A stretch of DNA of 64,000 nt from an uncultured Bacteroidales bacterium (GTDB lineage Bacteria; Bacteroidota; Bacteroidia; Bacteroidales; F082). The stretch lies in NCBI GenBank assembly GCA_900317055.1, contig ONFF01000003.1, positions 146,253 through 210,252 on the forward strand, in the 5' to 3' direction. This document shows, one piece after another, positions 15,725-24,211 of the stretch. The translations under genes were made by a program, and so were the position numbers. Position 1 is the first letter of the stretch, and the number at the start of each line of letters is the position of its first letter. Below the pieces are notes generated by a model. It ran no database searches and had not been told where the DNA came from. It saw only the letters and a list, made by a program, of their open reading frames with translations.

Positions 15725-17065
15725 ATGTTCAGAAAAATCAAAAGATTCGTTAAGGATCCTTATTACGCTTTAGGTTACGACATGATAAAAAAATGCCCTA
15801 ATCTGATGTCTGACAAGTTTTATCTTTCAATTCTTTGGAAGATATGTATGGGTTATAAGATAGATTGGAAGAATCCTAGGACATTTAATGAGAAGCTTCA
15901 ATGGCTTAAATTGTATGACCGCAATCCATTATACACTACTTTGGTAGACAAATACCGAGTGAAGCAGTGGGTCGCTGACAGAATCGGTAAGCAGTATGTG
16001 ATTCCTACTTTGGCGGTCTATAATTCTGTTGATGAGATTGATTTGAGCAAGTTGCCCGACCAATTTGTGCTGAAATGCAATCACGATAGTGGCAGTGTAG
16101 TGATTTGTAGGGATAAAGCGACTTTTGACTTTGAGTCGGCAAAACGAAAACTTGATGCGGGACTGAAGCGCAATTTTTACTGGAGTGTCAGGGAATGGCC
16201 CTATAAGAATGTGAAACGATGTGTTTTTGCGGAACAATTTATGAAAGATGCGTCAATGGAAGATGATTTGCTTGACAATAAATTGTTTATCGGTGGCCAA
16301 CCTAAAATAATACAAGTAAGTTTTGACCTTTTTAAATGGCACAAATGTAAACTATATGATACGCATTGGAACTATGTTGAGGGACAATTGCAACATGTTA
16401 CTCAACAGAAGGAGTATAATAATCCCAATGCTTTGGACGAGATGCTTGGTTTGTGTGAAAAAATAGTACGATATTTCACTCAGGTTTATGCTGATTTTTA
16501 TCTGATAGACAATAAGATATATTTTGGAGAATTGACATATAAACAAAGTGGTGGATTGGATGGTTTTAGGCCAGAAGAATTAGGTCTGCAGTCGGATAAT
16601 TATGTCCAACTTCCGGGGAATAAGAGATATTGTGAAGGAGCGATTGTTCAAGATGGTTTTGTTTTATATCTACATTGCGAATCGTCTATCCCTTCTTTTG
16701 TAGGGTTGAAAGATTACAAGTGGTTTTGCTTTAATGGCGAACCAAAGATCATGTATATTGCAAATGATAAAGCTGAATTTCCTACGGAGGATTTTTTTGA
16801 TATGGATTTCAATCCGTTGTCTATTTATATCAATGAACCACCTAGCTTTGAACTGCCAAAAAAGCCGAAGCAATTTGAGGAAATGAAAGAAATGGCAGCT
16901 ATTCTATCTAGAAACATTCCTCAAGTGAGAGTGGATTTTTATGAAAGTTATAATCAGATTTTGTTTGGAGAGATGACTTTTTTCCGTAACGGTGGAATGG
17001 GTGAGATTTATCCAATTGAATGGAGTAGGAAAATGGGTGATTGGATTAAATTGCCTAATAAATGA
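15725..17065 (+). CDS. TupA-type ATP-grasp protein with duplicated C-terminal lobe
   Basis: A 446-residue protein of the ATPgrasp_TupA family found in polysaccharide loci. The N-terminal family block NPRTFNEKLQWLKLYDR (about 54-70), DKYRVKQWV and FVLKCNHDSGS (about 116-126) is present once. The C-terminal half seems to occur twice: copy 1 around 188-305 ends YADFYLIDNKIYFGELT..GG, and copy 2 around 328-446 ends RVDFYESYNQILFGEMT..GG. Each copy ends in a similar LP-containing segment. Normal family members are about 300 residues. The family is thought to form amide or peptide-like links in glycans (TupA makes teichuronopeptide), but the activity of most members is unknown. It overlaps the next gene by 4 bases (ATGA). 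Confidence 0.82.
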   Translation: MFRKIKRFVKDPYYALGYDMIKKCPNLMSDKFYLSILWKICMGYKIDWKNPRTFNEKLQWLKLYDRNPLYTTLVDKYRVKQWVADRIGKQYVIPTLAVYNSVDEIDLSKLPDQFVLKCNHDSGSVVICRDKATFDFESAKRKLDAGLKRNFYWSVREWPYKNVKRCVFAEQFMKDASMEDDLLDNKLFIGGQPKIIQVSFDLFKWHKCKLYDTHWNYVEGQLQHVTQQKEYNNPNALDEMLGLCEKIVRYFTQVYADFYLIDNKIYFGELTYKQSGGLDGFRPEELGLQSDNYVQLPGNKRYCEGAIVQDGFVLYLHCESSIPSFVGLKDYKWFCFNGEPKIMYIANDKAEFPTEDFFDMDFNPLSIYINEPPSFELPKKPKQFEEMKEMAAILSRNIPQVRVDFYESYNQILFGEMTFFRNGGMGEIYPIEWSRKMGDWIKLPNK

Positions 17066-17928
17066 AACGGTATGTGATATATGGCGCCATGGTGGGGGGA
17101 TATGACCAAATCCTTCAGCCTTTGGCAGTTGACGATAGGTTCGACTATGTTTTGTTTACCAATGAAGTTGCGGATTCTAATGTGGGCGTTTGGCAAATTC
17201 GTCCTATTGAGTATCGAAATGAAGACAACACGAGGATCTGTCGGTTTGTCAAGACACATCCAGAGACTCTATTGCCAGAATATGAGGCTTCTGTATGGAT
17301 AGATATGAATGTCTTGATTAAAACCCATTTATTATATGATTTTGTCATCCGAATGTTGGAGGAAGGCATAGAGGTCTCAAGCATGTGTCATCCGTTTTAT
17401 CATTGTATATATGATGAGGCTTTTTCCGTTATGTATTTGGGGATAGAACATGAGTCTGTGGTATTGAAATGGTGTGGGCGTCTTCGCAAGGAGAATTATC
17501 CTGTGAATAATGGTTTGTGTGAAACCAATGTCCTGTTTCGGAAGCATAATGAAAAGATTTCCGATATTGATGCCTATTGGTGGGAATGTATCGAAGGCAA
17601 TTCGCGAAGAGACCAGCTTTCATTCAATTATGTGTTATGGAAGAAAGGCACTCCCTGTCACTATTTGTTGGGTGAAGGGAAGTGTGTTAGAAACTCAGAA
17701 CATTTTGGTATAGTAAACCACAAGAATAGTAATCACAATTTCTGTGGCTTTGACAAGTATGAGGGTTGGCTTATGCGTTATTGCCGAAAAATACCTGCAA
17801 AAACAGATATGGTGAAGAAAATATATTTTAGACTTTATTCCATGCCGTTTCCTCAGTTTTGGGCATTTCTTATGGGACAGTTTTTTAGGGTTAAATATTT
17901 GTTAACCAATAAATTAAGTATGTTTTAA
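17062..17928 (+). CDS. DUF616 (TOD1/MUCI70-like) glycosyltransferase-like protein
   Basis: A 288-residue protein. VIYGAMVGGYDQILQP at the start, YVLFTNE (about 29-35), then CRFVKTHPETLLPEYEASVWIDMN (written in parts: CRFVKTHPE, SVWIDMNV) are the marks of the DUF616 glycosyltransferase group. The central HPFYHCIYDEA and late RDQLSFNYVLW are also typical of this group. It would add a sugar in glycan assembly. Start ATG overlaps the upstream stop (ATGA), which shows translational coupling. Family call good; donor unknown. Confidence 0.83.
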   Translation: MKRYVIYGAMVGGYDQILQPLAVDDRFDYVLFTNEVADSNVGVWQIRPIEYRNEDNTRICRFVKTHPETLLPEYEASVWIDMNVLIKTHLLYDFVIRMLEEGIEVSSMCHPFYHCIYDEAFSVMYLGIEHESVVLKWCGRLRKENYPVNNGLCETNVLFRKHNEKISDIDAYWWECIEGNSRRDQLSFNYVLWKKGTPCHYLLGEGKCVRNSEHFGIVNHKNSNHNFCGFDKYEGWLMRYCRKIPAKTDMVKKIYFRLYSMPFPQFWAFLMGQFFRVKYLLTNKLSMF

Positions 17929-17943
17929 ATAGAGTTGGTTTTG

Positions 17944-18966
17944 ATGGTTATAACTTCGACATTAGATAAACCGCGTCTCCATTGGGTTGATGCAGCTAAA
18001 GGCCTCTTGATAGTATTGGTGGCTATGGTGCATACCATCAGTAGAGCTGAAGAGCTGGGTATTGCTTGCCCTGCCATCGGTGTCATAGTCATAATTAGTG
18101 GTATTTTTTGCTTTCGCATGCCAGCTTTCTTTATTTTGGCTGGGTTTTGGGGAAAGTATGACATGAGCTTTAAGGATTTCCTCATCCGCAATGCGAAGGG
18201 ATTGCTTCTTCCGTTGCTCATTTTTAGCTATTTGGGAGGTGCATTTCATGAGATTTTTTATGAAATCTTGAAAAGAACCTATAATGCGGGTGCTTTGGAA
18301 GGACCGTTTTTGGACATCTCGCTTGATTATTGGTTTGTTCTAGCCCTGTTTTTGGCCAAATGTGTATATTGGGTTGTGTGCCGAATTAGCTCTAAGCAGA
18401 TAATCAAGCTTCTGATCTGCATTGGAATATATGCTTTGGGAGTGATGTCACTTAATGCATGGTTTTTGCCTAACTTTGCTTGTTGGAAATGGGCGTTAAT
18501 CATGTTGGTTTATCTACCTATAGGCCAATGGGTTAAGGATAATTTGAGCGGTTGGATAGCTTTCGCAATTGCTTTGGCGATTTTTGTGGCGGGATATTCC
18601 TTCTATCGTTGGCAAGGAACATTCATCCCCATTCCAGGAGGAGGAATGAAATACATCAATTGGATGTCGGCACTACCGTCATTGCTGCTTTGCACGGCAG
18701 GCAGCCTCGTCTTCCTCAAGTTGTGCTCACTCATTAAGAGGGCACGTGTTTTGGAGATGATCGGACGCAATACCTTAGCCATATATGTGATGCATTGGTG
18801 GATTGAGATTTTGGTAATGAAGGTGCTCCGTGGTTTCTTTGCTCAAGGCGTTTGGATTTCGACAGTAGCCATTATTGTCACCATTGCTGTTGCTGTATTA
18901 GTTCCCTGCATGATTTCGGAGTTGTTGAATCGCCCGAAGTTGAAATGGATTCTTGGAAAACATTAA
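17944..18966 (+). CDS. Acyltransferase family 3 membrane protein
   Basis: A 340-residue, highly hydrophobic protein with about ten membrane helices. RLHWVDAAKGLLIVLVAMVHT at the start (RLHWVDAAKG, then the His in MVHT) is the acyltransferase-3 (PF01757) opening, with the His in helix 1 and FRMPAFFILAGFW in helix 2. Such proteins O-acetylate or otherwise O-acylate surface sugars at the membrane. I use ATG 17944; an in-frame TTG three codons earlier is less likely. It stands at the head of a set of acylation genes (ACP, KAS III, MBOAT, SGNH). Confidence 0.87.
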   Translation: MVITSTLDKPRLHWVDAAKGLLIVLVAMVHTISRAEELGIACPAIGVIVIISGIFCFRMPAFFILAGFWGKYDMSFKDFLIRNAKGLLLPLLIFSYLGGAFHEIFYEILKRTYNAGALEGPFLDISLDYWFVLALFLAKCVYWVVCRISSKQIIKLLICIGIYALGVMSLNAWFLPNFACWKWALIMLVYLPIGQWVKDNLSGWIAFAIALAIFVAGYSFYRWQGTFIPIPGGGMKYINWMSALPSLLLCTAGSLVFLKLCSLIKRARVLEMIGRNTLAIYVMHWWIEILVMKVLRGFFAQGVWISTVAIIVTIAVAVLVPCMISELLNRPKLKWILGKH

Positions 18967-18979
18967 ATCATTTTGAATT

Positions 18980-19213
18980 ATGAATATTGATCAATTTGTG
19001 TCTGATTTTGCCGAGTGTTTTGATGACACAGAGGCAGAAGTGTTTACTCCTACCTTGAAGTTCAAGGAATTGGAGGAATGGAGCTCGCTGCAAGGATTAG
19101 CTATCATTGCAATGTGTAGAAAAAGCTATGGCATCAGAATCAGTGGCGCCGAAATTCAAGAGGCTGACACGATTCAGGATGTGTATGCTCTCGTTTCGGA
19201 AAAACTGGGATAA
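18980..19213 (+). CDS. Acyl carrier protein
   Basis: A 77-residue acidic protein with the four-helix ACP pattern. The usual DSL phosphopantetheine site is here EWSSLQGL, so Ser36 is the likely attachment point and the preceding Asp is replaced by Ser. Helix 2 (LQGLAIIAMCRKSYGI) and the end ADTIQDVYALVSEKL are typical. Its stop overlaps the start of the KAS III gene (TAATG). It is a dedicated, not housekeeping, ACP: the general fatty-acid genes are not here. It should hold the acyl chain made or moved by the next enzymes. Confidence 0.88.
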   Translation: MNIDQFVSDFAECFDDTEAEVFTPTLKFKELEEWSSLQGLAIIAMCRKSYGIRISGAEIQEADTIQDVYALVSEKLG

Positions 19214-20211
19214 TGGCAGCTTATATTAAGGCAATATCTTATTATTTGCCCGAAACGATTTTGTCCAACCAAATTCTGGTTGAGGAATTTCCCGAGTGGT
19301 CGGTAGAAAAAATCGCAAAGAAAGTGGGCGTGGTCAACAGACATGTCGTAAAAAACGACGAATGTGCATCTGATTTGGCTCAACATGCCGCATTGTCTTT
19401 GTTTGACGAGTGGAATATCGACAAAAGCTGCATAGACTTTGTCTTGCTGTGTACCCAAAGTCCCGATTATTTCCTTCCGACCACTGCCTGTTTGCTTCAG
19501 CGTCATCTAGGATTGAGAACATCTTGTGGTGCTTTGGACTTCAATTTGGGTTGTTCGGGTTTTGTTTACGGATTGGCATTGGCAAAAGGTTTGGTTGAAA
19601 GTGATACTGCCAACAATGTTTTGCTTTTAACGGCGGAGACGTATTCAAAGTACATTCATGAACGAGACAAGGGTAACCGTACGATTTTCGGAGATGCAGC
19701 GACGGCTACATTGGTATCTGCGGATGGATTTGCCGAGATTGGCAGCTTTGAATTGGGGACCGATGGTAATGGCGCCGACAATCTAATAGTAAGGTCCGGT
19801 GCGATGCGACATCCTGATCGATTTGAAGACATTGCATTTGACAAATCTGGGAATCCAGTTTCTTCAGATCATTTGTATATGAATGGTTCGGAAATATTTA
19901 ATTTTACTCTGGATACAGTTCCATCCGTCGTCGACAATGTGCTTGCGAAGAATGGGGTAAGACAAGATGATGTCAGCCTCTATGTATTCCATCAAGCCAA
20001 CAAGTATATGTTGGATTGTTTGTTTGATTTGATGGAGATAGACGAACACAAAGCCTATTTCTACATGTCGGAGGTGGGTAATACGGTATCGTCAACAATT
20101 CCAATTGCTCTAGTGGAGGCGCGAAAAGAAGGAAGGCTTAGGGGCAATGTGGTTGTTGCAGGGTTCGGCGTTGGTTATTCTTGGGGAGGGTGCATTCTAA
20201 AATGTAAATAA
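19213..20211 (+). CDS. 3-oxoacyl-ACP synthase III-like (FabH/KAS III family)
   Basis: A 332-residue thiolase-fold condensing enzyme with a full catalytic triad: Cys114 (FNLGCSGFVYG), His260 (VFHQANKYML) and Asn290 (SEVGNTVSST). FabH condenses an acyl-CoA starter with malonyl-ACP, while relatives in secondary pathways transfer or condense other acyl groups. Its place between an ACP and an MBOAT in a glycan operon points to making a short, special 3-oxo or hydroxy acyl group, not general lipid synthesis. It overlaps the ACP gene by one base and the MBOAT start follows its stop directly. Confidence 0.9.
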   Translation: MAAYIKAISYYLPETILSNQILVEEFPEWSVEKIAKKVGVVNRHVVKNDECASDLAQHAALSLFDEWNIDKSCIDFVLLCTQSPDYFLPTTACLLQRHLGLRTSCGALDFNLGCSGFVYGLALAKGLVESDTANNVLLLTAETYSKYIHERDKGNRTIFGDAATATLVSADGFAEIGSFELGTDGNGADNLIVRSGAMRHPDRFEDIAFDKSGNPVSSDHLYMNGSEIFNFTLDTVPSVVDNVLAKNGVRQDDVSLYVFHQANKYMLDCLFDLMEIDEHKAYFYMSEVGNTVSSTIPIALVEARKEGRLRGNVVVAGFGVGYSWGGCILKCK

Positions 20212-21651
20212 ATGCTGTTCAATTCTATAGAGTTCGCCGTTTTCCTTCCGATTGTGTTTTTGCTCTACTGGTTCGTATTTGCCAAGAACCTGAAGATTCA
20301 AAACCTGTTTATCGTCATTGCCTCATATGTCTTCTACGGCTGGTGGGATTGGCGGTTTCTTTTCTTGATGGCTTTTACTTCAATCTGTAGTTGGGGTAGT
20401 GGCTTGTTGATTGAAAAATTTAAGTCAACACCCAAGAAAGCAAAAGCTGTAAGTGTCTTGAATATTGTAATCAATCTGCTGGTTCTTGGCATTTTCAAAT
20501 ACTATGACTTTTTTGTCGGGTCGTTTGCTGATTTGTTTCTCGGAGGTAAAAAAGATGGGTTGTTGCTTAACATCATCCTTCCCGTAGGAATCAGTTTTTA
20601 TACTTTTCAGGCTTTAAGTTATAGTATTGACATATATAGAGGGAAAATGAAGCCGACGAGGGATGTTATACAATTCTTTGCTTTCGTTAGCTTCTTTCCA
20701 CAATTGGTGGCGGGTCCCATTGAGCGGGCGACAAACCTGCTGCCCCAATTTGCAAAGCAGAGGAAGTTTGATTACGATTTGGCAGTTGATGGCATGAGAC
20801 AGATACTATGGGGTCTGTTCAAGAAGATGGTGGTGGCTGACAATTGTGCTGTATATGTGGATAAGGTGTTCCCAAATTTCGCCTCGCAAACTGGAAGTAC
20901 TTTGGCATTGGGCATAGTCCTGTTTGCCGTCCAATTGTATTGTGATTTCTCTGGCTATTCAGACATTGCCATTGGCACATCTAAATTGTTTGGCATCAGA
21001 TTGATGCGGAACTTCAACAATCCCTATTTTGCCACTTCTTTTGCAGACTATTGGAAACGCAATCACATCTCGTTGACCACATGGTTTATGGACTATGTGT
21101 ATTATCCGATGATTGGCATCAGCGATAAGCTGGCATATTGGAATTTCTGTATGATAGCTACATTCCTGCTCAGCGGATTATGGCATGGTGCAGGGTGGAC
21201 ATTTGTCCTATGGGGCCTATATCAAGGTGTGTTTATTGTAATATCTATGAATTCGGCTAAGGGAAGAAAGCGTTTTGAAAAGGAACACGGCTTGAAGAAT
21301 AACAAGTTATACGAATGGGCTTCACGAATTGTAACATTCTTGATAATTTGCATTGGTTTGATTCTTTTTAGGGCCGAAAGCCTCTCGCAGGCATGGGGCT
21401 ATTTTTGTGGTATTTTCAGGAGTGGCCTCTTCTCCATCCCATGGCTTGACTCCAGGTCCTATTACATACCGGTTCTATTGAGCATCGCGGTGCTTTTTGT
21501 AGTCGAATGGCTGCAACGAAACAATGAGCATGCGTTTGATTTGCGCAGTGTCAAGAGTCATGTCGTTAAGTTCGGCATCTACTATTTGATGATTGCCGTT
21601 CTCTTTTGGTTTGGTGGGCATGCCGAGAGCTTTATTTATTTTCAGTTTTGA
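20212..21651 (+). CDS. MBOAT-family O-acyltransferase (AlgI/DltB-like)
   Basis: A 479-residue protein with about eleven membrane helices. FNSIEFAVFLPIVFLLYW at the start, GISFYTFQALSYSIDIYRG, FFPQLVAGPIERA and the catalytic His325 in LSGLWHGAGWTFVLWG are the AlgI/DltB signature. These proteins move acyl groups across or at the membrane onto extracytoplasmic sugars. The acyl donor is likely the ACP encoded two genes upstream. It starts immediately after the KAS III stop, so the three genes are one translational unit. The SGNH protein that follows would be the AlgJ/AlgX/DltD-type partner. Confidence 0.92.
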   Translation: MLFNSIEFAVFLPIVFLLYWFVFAKNLKIQNLFIVIASYVFYGWWDWRFLFLMAFTSICSWGSGLLIEKFKSTPKKAKAVSVLNIVINLLVLGIFKYYDFFVGSFADLFLGGKKDGLLLNIILPVGISFYTFQALSYSIDIYRGKMKPTRDVIQFFAFVSFFPQLVAGPIERATNLLPQFAKQRKFDYDLAVDGMRQILWGLFKKMVVADNCAVYVDKVFPNFASQTGSTLALGIVLFAVQLYCDFSGYSDIAIGTSKLFGIRLMRNFNNPYFATSFADYWKRNHISLTTWFMDYVYYPMIGISDKLAYWNFCMIATFLLSGLWHGAGWTFVLWGLYQGVFIVISMNSAKGRKRFEKEHGLKNNKLYEWASRIVTFLIICIGLILFRAESLSQAWGYFCGIFRSGLFSIPWLDSRSYYIPVLLSIAVLFVVEWLQRNNEHAFDLRSVKSHVVKFGIYYLMIAVLFWFGGHAESFIYFQF

Positions 21652-21657
21652 GGTGTT

Positions 21658-22611
21658 ATGAAGAAATTCTTGATACGGTTTTGCATTTGGATGGCGATTG
21701 CCCTTGCTTTGGCATTGTTGGCGGATATGATGGTAACTAATGGATTGAGTAAGACCGATGTGAGGAAATATACGGTTTGGAACGATATTTATAAGGGCGA
21801 AATCAATGCTGATTTGGTTGTGCTAGGCAATTCTCAGGCATGGTGTAGCTATAATACCTACATATTGGATTCACTATTGGACTGTAATTCCTATAATCTT
21901 GGAATGGACGGTCATTCCCTGCACTTTCAGCTGATTCGTTATGAAACTTATAGACGTTTTAACCCCGCCCCCCAAATCATAATTCTCAATACCTGTTTTT
22001 TCGGCACATTTTATATAATGGCTGACAAGCAATATGAAAGGGATCAGTTTTTCCCTTATGTTACTGATGCCACTTTGATGGCAGCTGTGGCTGAAACGAA
22101 ACATATAACATGGCTTGACAAATATGTCCCTCTTTATAGGTATTTCGGCTATCGTGATGATGTTGAAATGGGAATGGCTTCTTTTTTTGGACAGACAGAT
22201 TTTCAGGATGGAGGCTTCCATAAAGGTTATAGAGGAAATGACTATCCTTGGGAGACGATAAAAATGTCAGCCGATAGCTTGTTGCATAGTACTATTGATA
22301 TGAAATTGGCGGATGAGTTGGAGAAATTCGCTGAGGAGTGTTGCAAGGAGGATACCAAATTGGTTTTTGTAAAATATCCAATGTGTTATCCAATTGTGGA
22401 GAGGGTGAGTAATTTAAATGTAAGTGATTCTATTATTGAAACGATTGCAGATAGGTATAGTATTCCTGTTCTGGATTATTACTACTCCGACATTACAAAA
22501 GACACCACCAACTATTATAATTTTGGCCATTTGAACAAGAAAGGCTCAAAATTGTTTACCAATGATTTGTGCCTTGATTTGGATTCGTTAGGTATCTTTA
22601 AAGGTATATAA
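21658..22611 (+). CDS. Membrane-anchored SGNH-fold protein, AlgJ/DltD-like partner of MBOAT
   Basis: A 317-residue protein with one N-terminal membrane helix (about 6-26) and an otherwise soluble outer part. LVVLGNSQAWCSYNTY (Ser in GNSQAW) is the block-I Ser of SGNH hydrolases, and NFGHLNKKGSKLFTNDL near the end has the block-V type His (usual D-x-x-H replaced by F-G-H, preceded by YYN). In alginate and teichoic acid systems a protein of this fold completes transfer of the acyl group received through MBOAT. Sequence is divergent, so the fold call rests on the two motifs and the context. Confidence 0.72.
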   Translation: MKKFLIRFCIWMAIALALALLADMMVTNGLSKTDVRKYTVWNDIYKGEINADLVVLGNSQAWCSYNTYILDSLLDCNSYNLGMDGHSLHFQLIRYETYRRFNPAPQIIILNTCFFGTFYIMADKQYERDQFFPYVTDATLMAAVAETKHITWLDKYVPLYRYFGYRDDVEMGMASFFGQTDFQDGGFHKGYRGNDYPWETIKMSADSLLHSTIDMKLADELEKFAEECCKEDTKLVFVKYPMCYPIVERVSNLNVSDSIIETIADRYSIPVLDYYYSDITKDTTNYYNFGHLNKKGSKLFTNDLCLDLDSLGIFKGI

Positions 22612-22630
22612 TGATCAAGAATGTATTATC

Positions 22631-23542
22631 GTGAAACTGTTTGCAATCATAGTAACTTATAAAGGCAAGCAATGGTACGACCGCTGCTTCACTTCGTTGC
22701 GTGAATCGACTATTCCCGTCCAGACCATTGTAATTGACAATGCCTCCAATGACGGCACGGTAGAATACATCCGTGAACTATATCCAGAGATTCACCTCAT
22801 TGAGTCGAAAGAGAATCTGGGGTTTGGCAGAGCAAACAATATTGGGATGCGTTATGCATTGGACCATGGCTGTGATTATGTGTTTTTGCTTAATCAAGAT
22901 GCATGGGTAGAGTTGGATACACTTGAAAAATTGGTGAGTATACATTTAAATCATCCTGAATACGGCATTATAAGTCCAATTCATCTCAATGCGAAGAAGA
23001 CCGGAATAGAAAAAGGATTGGTCAATTACCTCGATGACAAACAAATTACGGATAAATCGTTCTTTGAGGATCTGTATTTTGGCAGATTAAAAGAACTGTA
23101 CAAAACAAATTATGTCAATGCTGCAGCATGGCTTTTGCCAAGAAGGACTTTGGAAACTGTGGGAGGTTTTGATCCGATTTTTTCACATTATGGCGAAGAT
23201 GATAATTATATGCATAGGGTGTTATTCCATAAGATGAAAATCGGTATTTGCCCCATGTGCATTGCAGTACATGACACTGAACGACGGATTGTTGCTGCTG
23301 AAAAGAAAGTTCAAACCAGTAGTAGTGGTTTGTTGGCAGAAGTAACTAATGTAAACACTCAATCGAGCATTTGGGGATTGTGTTTTTTCCATCTTAGAAA
23401 AGCCATATCAAAGTTGTTTGCTTTGAAGTACTCACAAGCGAGGAATCATTGGAAAACCATGCTTTTTATATGCAAACATGCTAAAGCAATTAAGCTCAGC
23501 AGAGAAACTAATGTTCAGCCTGGGATGAATTGGCTAGAATGA
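22631..23542 (+). CDS. Glycosyltransferase family 2, rhamnosyltransferase-like
   Basis: A 303-residue GT-A enzyme with GTG start at 22631; no nearer ATG is in frame. FAIIVTYKGKQWYDRCFTSL, TIVIDNASNDGT and FGRANNIGMRYA are the nucleotide-binding part, and LLNQDAW replaces the DxD motif as in the rhamnosyltransferase branch (WbbL/RfbF). HYGEDDNYMHRV contains the catalytic-base-type Glu-Asp. It likely adds a deoxysugar. Donor identity is inferred from the subfamily only. Confidence 0.86.
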   Translation: MKLFAIIVTYKGKQWYDRCFTSLRESTIPVQTIVIDNASNDGTVEYIRELYPEIHLIESKENLGFGRANNIGMRYALDHGCDYVFLLNQDAWVELDTLEKLVSIHLNHPEYGIISPIHLNAKKTGIEKGLVNYLDDKQITDKSFFEDLYFGRLKELYKTNYVNAAAWLLPRRTLETVGGFDPIFSHYGEDDNYMHRVLFHKMKIGICPMCIAVHDTERRIVAAEKKVQTSSSGLLAEVTNVNTQSSIWGLCFFHLRKAISKLFALKYSQARNHWKTMLFICKHAKAIKLSRETNVQPGMNWLE

Positions 23543-23548
23543 TATTTT

Positions 23549-24211
23549 ATGAGTATAAATAATAAAATATTGAAATTCAAAAGGTTCGTTAAGAAATTTG
23601 ATGTTCCTAAAACTTTATATTGGCGTGCAAAACTCCGATTAAGCAGGGCAGCCTCTTTCCATATTTGTCCCAAATCAATTGTATCTATTGATAAGGGAGC
23701 AAATGTGACCATCAAATCGGGCGAATTGGTCATCAACGACTCTTGGTTTGCAACGAGGAAGCGACATTATGTCTCCGAGTTCAGGCTCGACAAGGACAGT
23801 GTTTTCGAGTGTGAAGGGGACTTTAGGTTGTTTCAGGGAGCCTCAATCTATGTGGCTCCTGGTGCCAGACTTGTAGTGCATGGAGGTGGAACAGTCTTCA
23901 ACACCAATGCCACATTGAATTGCTTTCATCGTATCGAGATAGGCAAAGGTTGTGCCATATCCGATAATGTTTGTATCGCCGATTCCGATTCTCATTGCAT
24001 CGATGGCCATAAAGATAAAGTGATGGCACCAATTATCATTGGAGACCATGTTTGGATTGGCAAGAATGTTACAGTGTTGAAAGGTGTTTCCATAGGAAGT
24101 GGTGCCGTCATAGGCGCTGGCTCGGTTGTAACGAAGGATGTGCCAAGTAATACTGTGGTGGCAGGCAATCCAGCCAAACCTATTAAAACGATTGAAAAAT
24201 GGAATTGGTAG
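23549..24211 (+). CDS. Hexapeptide-repeat O-acetyltransferase (LbH acyltransferase)
   Basis: A 220-residue protein. Its second half shows left-handed beta-helix turns (IEIGKGCAISDNVCI, PIIIGDHVWIGKNVTVLKGV, IGSGAVIGAGSVVTKDVPSN) and the closing VVAGNPAKPIKTI of the maltose/galactoside O-acetyltransferase group. The His of IADSDSHCI is the likely catalytic base. It should move an acetyl group from acetyl-CoA to a sugar hydroxyl in the cytoplasm. It overlaps the next gene by 13 bases, implying coupling. Confidence 0.87.
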   Translation: MSINNKILKFKRFVKKFDVPKTLYWRAKLRLSRAASFHICPKSIVSIDKGANVTIKSGELVINDSWFATRKRHYVSEFRLDKDSVFECEGDFRLFQGASIYVAPGARLVVHGGGTVFNTNATLNCFHRIEIGKGCAISDNVCIADSDSHCIDGHKDKVMAPIIIGDHVWIGKNVTVLKGVSIGSGAVIGAGSVVTKDVPSNTVVAGNPAKPIKTIEKWNW

